Of a stretch of DNA of 64,000 nt, positions 1 to 23,200 are shown in pieces. Numbering within the stretch: the stretch's first letter is position 1; every line of letters begins with the position of its first letter. A model generated the notes under the pieces. The model ran no database searches, was not told the origin of the DNA, and worked only from the letters and a program-made list of their open reading frames with translations. The position numbers were made by a program, and so were the translations under genes. Source of the DNA: Aphelocoma coerulescens (Eukaryota > Chordata > Aves > Passeriformes > Corvidae); NCBI RefSeq assembly GCF_041296385.1, contig NC_091018.1, positions 1,929,501-1,993,500 on the forward strand, read 5' to 3'.

Positions 1-8128
<8,128 letters not shown>

Positions 8129-8233
8129 GGATTTGGCAGTTGCAGAAATGTACTGGACAACCATCTCCCGCTTCGTGCCCAAGTCTTTATCTCGTAACGG
8201 AGCTTTCCGTTCCTCATTCAGGTTCATGTCTTC
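8129..8233 (-). CDS. DIAPH2: DIAPH2 exon 4
   Basis: It encodes 35 residues (112-146), EDMNLNEERKAPLRDKDLGT then KREMVVQYISATAKS, which continue the GTPase-binding domain. The (N)LNEE..PLR.KD...KREMV core is the signature shared by DIAPH1, 2 and 3, and the ISATAKS end is typical of DIAPH2. The acceptor TTTACAG abuts 8233, and the donor GTAAGTGC runs from 8128 down. It is phase 0 at both ends. The next expected exon (starting near [10 protein letters not shown] in mammals) was sought by eye in 1-8128 and not found. Confidence 0.96.
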
Positions 8234-11200
8234 CTGTAAAGAACCAGACCACACCACATCAGGAATACATCTCAGGATTTTTATTAGTCTTTGTTCTTTT
8301 TAAGCTACTTTGGTTAAACAGTTATCAAGCAAACAGAAGGGACTTTCTCCAGTTTATTTCATTTTGCCCTACCTGATTTTCTCATTTAATTCTGTCACCT
8401 CAAGTGCTCACTGGTTTTGAGATTTAGCCAAGATTCAAATTGCATCAAGGGTAGTTAGCATTTGTGAAACTTGGCTCAAGAAGTAAAACTAGAGGGCAAG
8501 CACAACAATTCTACACCTCAAGTCAATACATAAGTGTCAACTCTTGTGATGTTCCTGTGTTTTTAGGGAAATCTTATCACAATGGGCACCATTCCTGCAT
8601 TACCTAATCAGAAGGCTCTTATTACATGGATTATTAGCTTGTGGAAGGGGTAGATGTGAAACTCCTCCAACTCATATATTTAAAACAAGCCTAAAAGTCA
8701 AAATGCTGTGCTAGATTAAATCTAGTAAGACACCTGTTTCACTAACTGATTAAATACAATGCAGTCATTACTAGTCATGACTAGGCTTGCCATTAAAAAT
8801 CAAAGTAACTTCAGCCTAGCACCTAAGAGCAGTCAGTGTTAGTGTAAAAACTACTGGTGAACAGCTTTGTCAAAGAGCTGTTAGTCTGTGAGACAGACCA
8901 ATATAAACTGTCTGCTTCAATAAACATTCCTTGGAAAAGTTTAAAACTAATCCCTTAATCTAACAAGCAAATCAAGCAAGTGTTAATTAACACTTATCCA
9001 ATCCTTCAAAAGACACTCACAGCTTCACTGAACAGAGCAGAACCACACAGTGGAACAGGGCAGTTCTCAGGCCATACCCACACCTTACCATCATTTTTTC
9101 GAAGAGATCCATAACTTCCTTTTCTGATAAGTTCATGCAACGCTCATCAACAAGTGCCTGGGCATGTGGGATCTCACTAATGGAAGGCTGAGAGTCAATA
9201 GGATGCTGAATGAGAGGCTTCTCCTTCTTCACTGCCGATTTTCTGAAGCTTGTAATTCTGTCACGCTGCAAAGACATTCATTCAAAAATAAGCAGAAATA
9301 GAGAAAAGTAGCCAATTACATGGCAGCAATGCACATGTTTTTAGTTAATTCAAGCAGCAGAGTTAAACTGAGCTGTAAGTAAAAATACTCTAATATTCAG
9401 AGATTACTTTGCACAGAAAGACAACATGTAAGATAAACTCATGACAGGTCACATGCAAAAGGGATTTTAATATTTCCCATTGATTTAAAATTGCACCAGC
9501 TAGGTTAAACTCTTAGCATTTCAAAATCTTCAGCTCATCTTCTCTCATTACTCTCCAATTATCCTGATAGTGAATAAATATGGTACCACAAAGGTAATGT
9601 CCAATGTTCCTTCACCTGAAGAGCTATAAGTCTTTGGAGGACAACTGAAAAAGTCAGCATTGGGAAGGAGGTACTCACAAGTTCATCAGGCTTACAAAAA
9701 ATTCCTGCTAAAGTAAAATAAAGTTTGTAGAGGAATTAATGCTCCAAGCATAGTTCGTAACTCCCTGAAGAGTTTTTGAGTAGGAAGTCCTGAAATTAGT
9801 GCCAAACTTTAGAAAGCCAGGTGCTGGGTTACTCACACAGAAGCAGCCACCCATGGTTAAATACATGGACAGACGTTGGTGAAAGCATCAGACACTGCCA
9901 GGGCGTTTCTCTGGTTAGGGCTGACTGCTCAGGGCTGACACCAAACCCCCACTCCCTGGGCTCTAGGCATGCTCAGTTACTTTGTTAATACTGGAAACAA
10001 CCAACACCAGCACCCTCCTTATAAGGCCATTTTTTAAATTTATAATTATTCTTATCAATATATATTTGTTATCATTTATTTATTATATTTGTTATTTATT
10101 ATAAATATCATTATATTTATATTGTTTTTATCTTTATAAAATGTAACTATTCTGAAGACAGCCTGATTTTTTTATTTAATAACTGTCCTTAATTTTTTTA
10201 ATATATATATATATATTCATTTTGAGAACATTATGCATGTAGCAATTTTGCTCAAGGAACTCAAGTATTTGTGTGCATCCACAAATACTCCTGTATTTGC
10301 TTCAGGCACTGAACAGCCTTATGAAGATGTGCTTTCATCTAACAGCAGCTTATGTAGGGTTACCAGGATCAGTCACAGCACTTCGTCATCTCCACCAAAA
10401 CACGTAAACCAAAACTTATGTTGGCTACAATTAAACGGCCTCAGTGAGGTGTAAAAAGTTTGATGGAGTATTTTATTTGCAAAAACTTTGATTCCTTTCA
10501 GATTAGCAGGTCCAGAGTGGAGAAACTGGAGCAAGAGCTGTGGAGTATGGAGAAGAAAGATTATTTTTCCGTTGTTTTGTTTCTTTTTATTAATTTTTGT
10601 TGTTCATTGTTTTTGTTGTTATTTTTGATATCCTACAAGATTACCTGAAATTTTTGAAGGGAAGTGTCCCTAGATAAGCTGCATTCCCTCTGAATTTCTT
10701 TTGAGCTTTTTTTCTTTGAGGGAGGGGTGGTAAGGGGGTTCTCTCCTTCCTTAGAAATTTTATATTTGTGGACAGAAACACAATACCTACAAGGATACTG
10801 TTAATATCTTTGACAAAGCAAGAATATTACTTTAATCCATTTTCTACCTTACTAGAATAGTTTAAACTACATTTTTGGAAACAAAAATTAGGGCATAGCC
10901 TGGTGAAAGGGCCAAGGATACAACATAATGCCTGAAAGGCAGTATCCAAATTTAGCCAGTATGTATCAAATGCAGTTTCATGTTGACCACTCAACAGTCA
11001 CAAAAAGTCATTTCAGATCCAATTTCACCATACTGCCATCTGTTTCAAGTATAACTTATCAACAACAAATTTGTTCAATGAGATTGCACTGGTGAGACCA
11101 GGCACAGTTTCCTAATTTCAGATGTGCAGACAATCATTAACTAAAGAGCCAGTGTAGCTCCAATTTTTATATATATATTACAAGGCCGTAATTTTAATGA

Positions 11201-14200
11201 AATCAATTTTTCTGAAAAAATACTTTGGAGCCAGTTCCAAAGTATTCAGCTTTATCAAGTTAGTGCTACTGAATCCAAACTTGTTTGGCATTCAGTACAC
11301 ACTCACTATCCAAAATGGTTCCACTTGAATCATGTGGCAATCAACTTTGAAGAACCACTGCAGATCATTTACTGGTAAAGAGAAGGCCAAGAGAAATAAC
11401 ACTTCAACTGTTGAGTAACACTTTCAACATAGCCACAGTATTTCTAAAGTAGTTAAAATGTGCTTAATGAAGTTTCTCCAAATAGAAATCATTATTAATC
11501 TTCAACTGAAATCACAAATTAAGATCTTTAGGAATAGTCACTCAATTTTCTGAAATCTAATGCTTAATATCCTTATAGGAATGTTATTTTGTCCACAACA
11601 TTTGGAGTAAAGTAGCATGCAGCGTGGAGTTACCATTGCAAATTAAGATGCTACAAAGACCTTACCACATCATCTGCCAAAGTTTTTATTTGAATATTCT
11701 ATTAAAAAAAAAAAAAAACAACACACACAAATCAAAGAAAAAAGACAGTGTTACCTACTGCTTCAGAATAAAGAAGTTTATTTCATGTATTTAAAAAGCA
11801 TTTGAAATTACACCAAGTGTTCTAACAAAACTGCAGACAAATGAACATGCAACCTCCTGCCTTTTCCATGAAAAAGCAAGCTTGCATCCCATTGCACCTT
11901 ATCTTTTGAGTATTTAGCTCATGAACCTGAAGGCTGCACTGCTGCAGCACCCCCACTATTGCACAGAAGAGCAGCCAGGTCTCTCAGAAGGGTTTCCAAA
12001 ACAAACACGGACTCCTGGACTCCCAAGTGCGTCAGCAGAGCCACGGGACACTCTCAGTCCTGACTCAGAGCTGAGCACTGCCCAGGCACCTTCCTGTGCC
12101 CAAACCTCTGCAGCCTTCTGCCAGTTTCTCCTGGACCCTGAGTCATGTCAGGCTGGAGATGAACTGGTTGCAGTCAGTGAACTGAAGATGCACAAACCTA
12201 TTACTGTATCCCATAGCTGTAGGGAGGAGGAGAGAAGGTCCAACAGGCAGGAATTGTGCAGCAAGATTGATTTAATTATTTTACAAACTCTTTTATAGAC
12301 TTTTTTCTTCATAGTCTAATTGGACAAAGGATCAGCCACCCCCTGGGTGGATTGGCTAGAAATCCTAAAACATCCATTGTCAAAATATTTTCCTACTGTA
12401 CCACAAGCATAGTTCTACAAGGCTGCAGGTGTTCATAGTTTATAGAACTTCTGCTAATCTCTTTGTGAGAGAGAAAAGTATCCCAGGGGCTTAGAAAGAA
12501 GCAAGAAAATTCTTGCTAGCAGCAATATTGTATCCACACAAGCCACTCACTGTTACCTCTCCCTCCCTTTTGCCCCAACACTTCTTCCTGAGCAGGAAAA
12601 TCCTGCTGACAAAGGTCACTAACATTACATTTTTATTCATGGCCAGAAAAGCCACTCATATTGCACACCAATAGCAATAACCATTATCAAGGAAGCATTT
12701 GACTCATGGACTTTGCTCAGTTGACACAAAGCAGTTGTGAATAGGAGTTAAGGTCTAGAACTCACAGGGAAAAGAATTCAAGAAGCATTCAGAAGTCCAT
12801 GGTACAGTGGAGAGGACTGATCCTGGCTCCCAGGTCAGTCCCCGCACAGCCACTTGCTCATTCCCTCCCAGTGGGATCATGTGGCCAATCAGAAGTACAA
12901 AAGCAAGAAAAACTTGATGGTTGAGATATAAAGACAATGTAATAACTGAAGCAGAAAAAAATAAACAAATGATGCAAAAGCCATCAGCTGGCACCAGCAG
13001 GCCAATGCCTACCCAGCTTCTGAGCATCTGCTGAATTGTAAAATCTCCTCCTCCCCACCCTGCAGCCCTGCCTTTACTGCCCTGCACGATGTGGTATGGT
13101 TTGCAATCTCTTTGGTCGCTGTGGATGAGCTGTCCTAGACAGATCCCCCACACAACCTCCAGACCAGCCATGCTGCTGCGGGGTGGGAGCTCACGGGAAG
13201 CAGTAATCCTGGAGACTGGGAAGGGCTGCTCAGCAAAAGCTGAAGCACTGGGGGGTTTTCTTCTGTCAATGCTGTTTTGGTCACAAATCTAGGACACAGC
13301 ACCAGATGGGCTGTTCTGAACCAACTCCACCTGAGCCTAACCCAGTACAGACATCTGCACATCCAGATGTTGACACCAGCCTTTGAGCTTCCAAACCACC
13401 GCATCTCAATGCCCTTCCTTGCACCTCTCCTGCACTTTCATTACCTGGACTTGGTATGGAATTTATAATATTGAAATCAAAACTAAGATGTCCACTTACC
13501 GCTCTGGTAAACAAACCTTTTAATTGAGATTACAGAGAAAAATGAAGTAAAGCTTAACCTTGTTTTCAACCCAGAGACAGACAGGCAATCAAGAAGTTCT
13601 AAAACTCCACATTCATTTTAGGAGCTACTTGTACTGGATCTTTTTTTTCCCCCTTCTCATTTAAGTACTGTCAATCTCTCCCAGAACCTGGGACAGGATT
13701 ATCTACCCCATCTCTACACTTATATTGCATTTGTCACTCAAACTCCTCTGGGCAAAATACAGAATACTAAAACAAGATAGCACACTGCATTTTTTCAGAC
13801 CCCGCAAGCACTCCTCCCAGAGATCCTTCTGGTGCACAAGCTACACTGCTGCCAGCAGCCACTCAAGCAGCACATTTAACAGGTAGGAGAGACACTGCAA
13901 GTAGCTGGAGGCAAAGTCAAGGCAGTTCTGTACCTGCAGATCCTCACGCAGTTTTGACAATCTCTTGTACTAAGAAAGAAATGGCACTTCCAGGCTGATT
14001 TCAGCACATAACCCAAAAGCATTTTACCTCCCTAGAAGGAAGTGTAAGATATTGCAGATTTTGTAGTCCTCCAGCATTATTCTTTCAGCTATCTATGAGA
14101 CAGCCAGAGCAACACAAGGCAGAAAAATCAACATCTTCCAAGCTTGTTAAAGACACTGACTCCCTGTTTCCAGGAGCAGCCCAAGGGAAAAGGTTTGGCA

Positions 14201-17200
14201 AAAATCTCTATGAGGAAACATTTGCAGGGATATCAAATTAACATTTATATGTATAAATACATATACAATTTAAGACAGTTGTATATCATCTCTCTCTTCT
14301 AGTTTTTAATATCAACACAAACCACAGAATTTCTTCAGCATCTATACCAAACAGCTATTTCCTACTGATTTGACTTAGTTCTTTACTTAGAAGATCTAAG
14401 TGATAGAACTTCTCCCTTTCAAACACTGCCTTTCCAGTCTATCAACAGTTAATACCATTTTCTATTCACTCTTCCCAGTTTTAGTTTCCCCTATGTATCT
14501 GGCTACTTTCATAAGTACAGACAGATCATGACAGTAAGGCCCACAAAAATAATAGCATATACTATTGCAACTGCACCAGGCCATCCTTTAATCTCAAAAG
14601 GTCTCAAGCCATGTTAATATTCAGAGTAACTGAAATCTTGCACATGAAAATAGTAGAAAGATATTCATCATTCACTACGTTTCTTGATAGAGAAATCACT
14701 ACTTCCTCATGCAAACAATGCAGGCTGCAGCAGCAACAATGTTACATTCACAGAATTAAATTACTCATGGTGATTGCATCAACTTTTAATACAAAACCCA
14801 CAGCAAGTCTACTTTTTTTATACCTTTTTCTAACTTGTGTTTTAATAAAACCTTCCAAATCACTTAAGCTGGCCGTGAGTTGTAAACTGAGGTACATTTA
14901 CATGGATTTATGATAGTTTAATATTATTTTGCCATGCTCTTAATTGTTACACTCAGGAATCTCACTCTTGCCACAAAAATCAAATTAGCAGCAACTCCCA
15001 GTTCACCACATGCAGAATGAACAATGATCAGCTGGGTAACTTCTAACTTAACAGCAATTTTCACTCCACTGCCCAGGCAAATCGTGGTGTGCTGGGACAC
15101 CCATTTCTGCACACAGGGAGAAGCTCCCACTGCTCTGAGCAAAGCCCATTTTCTAGGGGTAACAATCAGAAACTTGACCTCTTAACTTTTATGTTTTTTT
15201 TTTTAAACTAAGCTGATATTGCTGTTTTCTACCATTTACCTCAATTTCAACACCTGCAAAAGCCATGGCAAAGCTTCACTCAAGGACAAGTGCTTTTTAA
15301 TTTGTGTACAAGCAGGAAGGGAATAACTTCCCATATGAGCATCTGAACCAAGGGAGTTTAAAGGGACAAACCCAAAACTGGTTAATGTTTGAAGTACAAA
15401 AAGTTGTCTGCAACTTGAATCTAGGTCTTAGTCACCAAATAGAATTCACTCCTACAACCTCTGTTCTTCAGTTCAGAGAATGAATAATGTTCCCATTAGA
15501 CAATTTAACCATCTGTTAACATATTCAGTTTTGCAATCAAATCTAAAAAGGCACCTAGGAAATTGTGAAAAGATACCTCAGTCATAAAAGCTGATGTGCA
15601 GAAACCAGGGCTACACACTCATTTAGGCCTTTCAAGATCTTTACCCATGATGAAGTATACCTGACATTTTGTGAATTATATTTTTACTCATTTTATTATT
15701 AATGTCTGCTTTAGGATAATATTTTTCACACTTCAAGGAGCATTCACCACGCTTTCAGAAAAACCTTGAAATGACTGTTGTAATCCATCTGGCTGTCTCA
15801 AAAACACTTGAATTGAGCAATACCAATAGTTTTGTTACAATTGTTGTACATTTACATTCGGTCTATATGACACCATATGGAAAAACCTCGTTTGCCTTGC
15901 AGCTGTTTGCTTCACAAACTCCTTGAGTATGCATTATTTAGATTTTTAAACCAAGGCTTAACCTAGAGCCTGAGCATGGAGGGAAGCATTCCCTGGGGTT
16001 GTACAAAGCGAGAGCAAGGAGCATGTGAACACCTTGCAGCAGGTTGCCAAAATGCAGATGGAGAACTGTCAGCAGCACGAGCCAGGGCTGTGCCAGTGCA
16101 GGATGGCACCACCTCCCACAGGGAAGCTGCCAGCTTTTCCCAATTGCTCCACGTTCCCCCCCCAGGAGAGTGACCATCCACAAATGAGCAACGCTCCAGA
16201 AATAAGTTTGACAATTCCTCATGCTAAATAAAGCCCGAGGGTCACCCTGGCTGTAAATCATTAACAGCAGAGGGCACCAACTCTTTATAATCACCTGCTG
16301 GGAGATGCCTCAGCACTGCTCCCAAACAGAAGGGGAGGGAACGCATGCCAGAGGCACGGGAATCCTATCGGGAATCCTATGGGACACCTCCCTCACAAAT
16401 GCCACGGCCGATGCCAAGGGCCACCTCCACAGCGCCTGTCTGTGCAAGGGGCATGGAGAGACCCTAAGCAGTGGCCTGCTCAGGTCAGACTGAAAACAGA
16501 GGTTGAGAGGAACTGAAACAGCTTTTTCAGATTTATCTGACTGGCACATCACCATCACACTCCAAAAGCAAATGTTCAAAAAACTGCACTTTCCCAGGCG
16601 ACTTCAAAGAAGCTTTTACAAAACAGCAAATTAATTCAGAAATTGAAAGAAAAAAACCCACTGTAAACAAACTTAGTCAATTTCATCAGATTTGTAACTG
16701 AAGACACAAAAGGAGTTGAGGAAGACAATTGAACTTTTATTATAATTTGAAGCTCAAATTGCCATTACTGCTTTGAAAAATTTGTTTCAGACAATGATTT
16801 CTTGGTGCTCACTGATAAGTGAGCTTTAAAAAACGGAACAAAATTAAAAGCTTTTTCCAAAAGCTGCAGTTCCAGGTCAGTTTAAGCCAACAAAACTGCT
16901 GCTTGTGAGACACGGCAAGGGTGGCAGCAGGACAGTCAGATCAGGCTAGACAACTGCAGAAACGTCTGCAGGAAGCCGATTAGAAGAGACAGTTCTCACA
17001 TTAGCCAGTGCAGAGGCAAATTAAGGAAGTTCTGGCATTTTCCAGAGCACAGCTGAAGTCCAAACATTTTCCATCAGTCTCCACACCAACCATATCAGAT
17101 AAGCTGCCGCTGCAGCAGCCCAGCAGCAGCAGGGTTTATAACCCTGCTACACAACTGCAGAGTTCTCCATGCAGCCCCTGCTACAGCCAGGAGCTGGGTC

Positions 17201-20200
17201 CTGTTCTGCTATCTGGGGATCCTGCAAGGCAGGTTTTGCTTTGAGCATCTTGAAGAAGCACCGTGTGACAGCGCAGCAGGCTTTCCATTACAGACACACA
17301 CAGTCTCTCCTCAGAATGCTCTACAGCTTTTACATTCCTCAATTCAAACTATCAAGCAGCAGTTTGCTGTTAAAACTTTTACAAAACAGACTTTGGAAAG
17401 AGTCATAACTCCATTCATGAGTTTCACAACAAGCATTCCAATGCTGCTTTGATGAAGTGCAGCTTGCTGGCCTCAACGTGCGGGTTTAACGTTCCAAGAG
17501 ACATTTAACTTACCGGGATCTTTACAAAGGTTAAGAGACAGGGCAAACCCTGGTCTTACAACAGGCATTTAAAGCCTTTTTAGTCTGATGCTTCCATTTG
17601 TACTGAGAAATTCTACCTGTGGATTTTAGTACTTAATTTCAAAATGTGTGTGGCATTGCATAGCCATTACCCAACAGAAGGTTTAACAAGACACCACCAA
17701 CCAAAAAAACACCACCCACAACTCACAAAAACAGGCGGGTAGAAAACTCCATGTAAGCCCAGAAAGGTCTAATTAAGAAACTTGTCCTTTAAATATTCTA
17801 ATAAATATATATAAAGTGTAGCAACAGAATTGGAGAGGTTCTGCATAGGAGCTCCATGTACCCCCAGGGAGGCCTCTCGTGTTACAGGCAGTGCCTCAGC
17901 TGCACTAGGACAGGTAAGGATTTGCATAAAGACACGAGAATGAGGAAATCATATCTGACAGTATGCAGACAGCATATGGGACTGCACCAGCTGCCAGTGT
18001 GAATGGGGAAATAAGCACAGGACTTACACTTCTCCATGTCCTTGGGTCGTCAGGCTAAGCATATGCACTGTTGCCATATACATTTTAACTTTTGCCATCT
18101 GCACGCTAGTACTGCATTTATTTTGGGCTTAAATTATTTCACTTTCAAATCTAATAATCCTGGTAATGGAGACTTCAGTGGTCTTTCTTCAAAAACACTG
18201 TACTTTAAAAAAATAGGATTGAGATAGTTGAGTGGCAATTACGTTTTATGCTTTGCTTGATAAGAAAGCTCATTCAAAAGCTGTACTTCCTAAGCTTCCT
18301 TTAGTAAAATGCTAGTAGATTAGGAGAGCATTGGAATAAATTCAAAAAATTCTTTGCAGCTTTCCATGCATATATTTGGTGCCTTTAAAAAGTGTCAGAT
18401 ACACTTTATCAGAGACAAAACCATCTGTCCAAGTACTTGCTACTATACTGGTACTGGGCAGGACTGCTTGGCAGTGTCAGCATAATCTGTTTCCTGCACC
18501 TACAGCAAGGATATCAGTGGGTTTGGAAGAAAATTAGAAAGTGCTTTTTCCTAGGAAAACAGCCTGAGGTCGCTTGCTAAACTTGTCACTCAAACAGTCA
18601 GTGGATCGACTTGGTTAAAGAGGAGCTCAGAGCAGTTCCCAGTGTGGCCAGGGGATGCTCTGGGTGCTGACTGGAGTGCCTGTCTGCTGCTTTCCTGCAA
18701 AGCGTGCCTGGCAGAGCCACGCTCAGCACTGGATCTCTGCCGCTTGCTTTTCAGAAACGTGGTTGTTTGACTTCTGGGCTTTGAGTTTTTAGGGAACTTG
18801 GCTTTTGTTTTTTTCAGTATAATATTATTGTGAAGTGCTTTTGAAATATTCTGGAACAGTTAAACTGGAAAAACTATGTCAAAACAATTCCTGACATGGT
18901 AAGTGCAGACTTTATCTCAATTTCATGCTTGGAGACGAGCAGTGTTTGAGCTCTTTGCTTTCACCACACTGGCAGCACAAAGCAGTTTTGCTGGATAGCA
19001 ATACTTGATGTGCACTGAATTGCTGCTCATCTCCTGCCCCTGCTCCTGGGTCTCCTGAGTGCAAGTGCTGAGCTTTTCACACTGTGGAGCTGCCGAGACC
19101 AAGTGAGAGCTGTTCTAAAGCTCTGAGTTGGGTCAATGAAGAAGAGTGAGAACAGGCCTCCTTTTATGCCTCACTTCCTCAAGAGAGACGCCTTTTTTAT
19201 CATGACAAGATTCACCTTTGCTTACTGAACTGCAATAACAGTTTTTACCTTTTTAACTACCATCACACACTTTGAACCTGTAATTAATCTTTTGTTGTAA
19301 CCAAAGTATTTTCCCTCAAGAGGAGCAACTTGACAGAGTTGGTTTGAAATTATCCTAAAAAATGAAGCAGAAGCTGCTTTGAGAAATTTCTTCACTCTAA
19401 TAGTTACACACTTTTTTTTTTTTCATTCCTGCTTACTTGCTTCCTCTGTGACAGCATATGCAAGTACAGCCTAACACCCCTGCACAGGGAGAGGCTCACT
19501 TTCTGTAAACTTCTCTTGCTGTTCTATGCAGAGATGGCTTTGCTAAGATCCTTAACTGCATGCTGGTGGTTGTGTAGAACATCTCTTGCTCTTGTGGGTA
19601 CAGTAAACACTGAAATAAGTGTCAGACTCCACTTGGATTTTCCTCTGAAACCATTTGAGAATTAAAACTGGCAGAATACATCTGTTGGGAGAGAACTGAC
19701 ACACTTAAAAATAAAGCAGAACACCCACAGCAAGCTGCAGGAGCTTCACTGGATACTGGGCAGTTCCTTGAAAATGGAGTATACTGCCTTTGATAGACTT
19801 TGAGAGAGTGAGAACATGTGTATTTGCTTTGTTTGGGTTGTTTTGTAAGTAGTAAGAAAATCCAACCAACCAAAACACAGCCCACAAACAAGCTGGCAGC
19901 AGCAGGGATGCAGTGAGCCAAAGGAGCTGGAATTCCTTGTGAAGACCATTCATTTTGTCTGTACTCAGCCGACTTGGAACATGGTCACAGGGATCATGTC
20001 AACAACTTCTTAGAATAATGCTGTCTGTCTTCCAAGAGACAGACCTACTAGTAAAGAGCAAGTATTTAATCAGAGCAGTATTTGATGCCTACATTACAAT
20101 AGGTTGATGATAAAGTCACTTTTTTCTTCCTTCATAATAAATGATGTGATACTAAAACTTGGAAAAATGAGTAGTGCTGCTGTCATAGCAGGGAACACTG

Positions 20201-23200
20201 GCTTTTCCTCAAAGAACAGAAATTCAAGATTGAATAATTTCCACAGGCATGGACCATAATGTAACTCAATAGCCAAAGAATATTGGGTTAAACAATGTGC
20301 AGCTGCTGTGTCACATACGAGGTCTTTCTGTTCTTTTCCCTATTCTTTCCTGTTTATAACAGCATCCTTAGAAAATTGTCCTTTGGGGAAGTAGGAAATG
20401 AAGCACCATGTGAACAGAGAGGAATTACACTGTACTTAACAACGAGGAAGCCCATAGTATCATTTGACTTCAGTACAGCTGAGAGTCCCTATTAAGAAGA
20501 AACTGGAATTCAGGACAATTAGAGAACCTTGTAATAGATTATGGAGAATGTTACTTTCTGCTAAAGGAGACAAGCAAAAAAAGATGGCTTATCTTAATAT
20601 TTAAGTGTTAAATATGCTTTGGCTACACCAGAACATGAATTTTATAAGAGTTTTTCACAAAACAATAGTTTTGAAATATCAAATGTTAACTGGCGGGATT
20701 ACTGCTTATCTTAGAATTCATTACAGGAATTAGTTTGAATCACAGCATACTATAAACTAACTGTAATGGATTTAGGAAGCTTGTCCTATCCACCCAAGCT
20801 TTGTCTGAAGCTCAAAAGTAAATCCATATTAAAAATGAAAATTGCCTTTCTGGTTTACAGGCAGAAATTTTACCAAAGCCTTCTGCTATACTCTACCTTC
20901 CTAGGTTGGGAACATCTCCACCAATACACTACAGGATGAAAACAAAATCCACTGCTGTGAATTTGTTGCTGTGAATTTTCCTTCAGTGTGTACAAAATCA
21001 GACCCTGAAGCTACTGAGTAGCTCACAAAGAGGGGCAGACCCCGCCTGAAGGACCTCAGTTAGCTGAGCTCATGGGCCAGCTTTGGAACTCGGCCATCTA
21101 ACATGGGCTTACCCTTTGAGTTCCAGGTTTTGTACTCAAACCTTCTGTCTTGCATTTACCCACTAAATGTGGCTGGCACAAAAATTAAAACATATATGGC
21201 ATCAGTGTATATTCTTAGCCTGATGTGCTGTTGTTTTCCTTCTTGATGGAAATTCTTACCTGTTCTAATACACCTGGAACATACAACCACTCCAACTATT
21301 AATAACTGTCAAGTTCTCATCTACTCATGTACTCACACAATTACAAATGCAAACATCCAGCACAGCTCCATTATGAAACTGAAGTATTTCAAAAGTTACT
21401 TTAATAGACATAAAAATAATTCACAGCAAGAGAAAGAACATGAAGAACCAAACTGCAGACAGAAAGCAGAAAACTTTATACTGCATAGGAATTAACTACT
21501 TGTCTTCTGTTATTAGAAGCTAGAATCTAATGAATCTCATGTTGGCTTTGTATCTGTTCCTGACAAAGCTACACTCATTAAAAAACACTCAACCACAGGC
21601 ATCTTTAAAGGTCATTATAACAACCATCATTAGCTCTTACCATATTAAGGAGGAGTAATGAACTGCAGAACTAACATTCTTCCTGACCAAAGTACTTATT
21701 TTGTCTTGTTCCACCACCCCTGGGAGCCCAAACTGAATTTATACAGAGCCACTTGTGAACACGTAACCAACTAATTCTGACAAAAAGGTGTCCACAGGGA
21801 CATTTAAGGTCTCAGGTTCTCTCATCTTCATGCCTACACATGCAGCATGGTGCAGTTTTGTTTATGTGACTCCAGCCAGGACAAAGTTATTAATGTTTGA
21901 CCAGCTAATCCCTGAGCAAAGAACCACCAGGCCTGTGCCCCTCAAACCAACCTGCACCCAGCAGTCCTGCAATTCTCTTGGCCTTTGGAACCTAAAATTA
22001 CAGCTGCTGCTCTCCTGGCTGCAGAGCCAGGGGTTGGGATTCTATAGCATTATTCCCCAAATATCTCAAAATTTTTATTTAGAAACTTGTTCTAAACTAC
22101 AAGGTAGCATGCTCAAAGCTCCACAATCCTCAAGCAAGTTCTCCTCTACTTATTCTCACTCAAAGGGACAAACTAAATATGTTAATGGGGTCTTGTTATA
22201 AAAAGAAAAGTTCATATTTCCATTGTAAGTAGGACAGCATTAAGTGTGTTAATATATATATATGTTTACACACACACAGAAAGCACTACAGAATACATGG
22301 CAGGACTTTTTCCAATGACATTTTTTTAATCAATCACTTTTACACCTACATTATCCACCTCTGAAACAAGTTTAAACTGTTATAAATCAAAAATATCTTT
22401 TAGTAACACTATGCAAAGAACACTTGCAGGCAGCAGACACATCAGACATTCACCATACTCATTACTTTCTCCAATACCACTTTGTCTCCAATGATTTCCC
22501 TGAGGATCACTCAAAGGAAGGGAACCTTACAAGAAAGCTGCCTGCCACAAGCACCACCCTGACATTCCCCTTCTCTCACTCTCCTGAGAGACAGTTTCCT
22601 GTTTACACAGGAGGAGCCTGTATCCATTAGAAACTCTTCAGAACACTTCTGTCTGATGTAACACAGAAGGTGTGGTGACATTAGACTATGCACTACACCT
22701 TCAGGCCAAATATTACCACACCCAGGTGAACCAAAAACCTTCAGGAGCTGTATCAAACCATAAAATTCCCTACGCGTGGCTTGTTCCGGAATTGAACTTC
22801 CAAGGTATTCTCCATTTTTATAAATCAGACGAGTCCATGATTTAGCTCATGATGTACATTACAATATCATTTCATTGCCACAGCAGACCCTTCTCAGATC
22901 TGTGCTGCTATCACACCACATCCAACTAAAGAGCTGTCAGGAGAAGAGGGCTGAACAGCAGACACAACTTCATGGAACTGGTGGATAAACTTTAGACAAA
23001 TTCATACAAAAGGAGGAGTTATAATGTGCTGTAACTCCAGTCTTATTAGTTTTAGCAAATAATCAGAAAAGAGCAAATACTAAAGGAGTGGTTCTGACAG
23101 GTTCATTTTCATGGTCTTGTTTGTCCCACTGTGGCACAAAACTCAGCAGAGCACCAAGGGGAGTACGGAGAGTGCTGAAGCTTCTATAGCTCCCTAAAAA

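Noticed and set aside
11921..12298. 125-codon plus-strand open frame
   Set aside because: Its 3' part runs antisense into the probable LTR at 12218-12580; no known protein similarity and no splice context.
12755..13171. 138-codon minus-strand open frame
   Set aside because: It lies inside the decayed LTR, which does not encode protein in that region; a chance frame.
18753..18900. Exon-like segment on plus (TTTTCAG acceptors at about 18753 and 18817, donor ATGgtaagt at about 18898)
   Set aside because: All frames contain stops and no peptide is recognisable. A noncoding exon cannot be excluded but is not supported.
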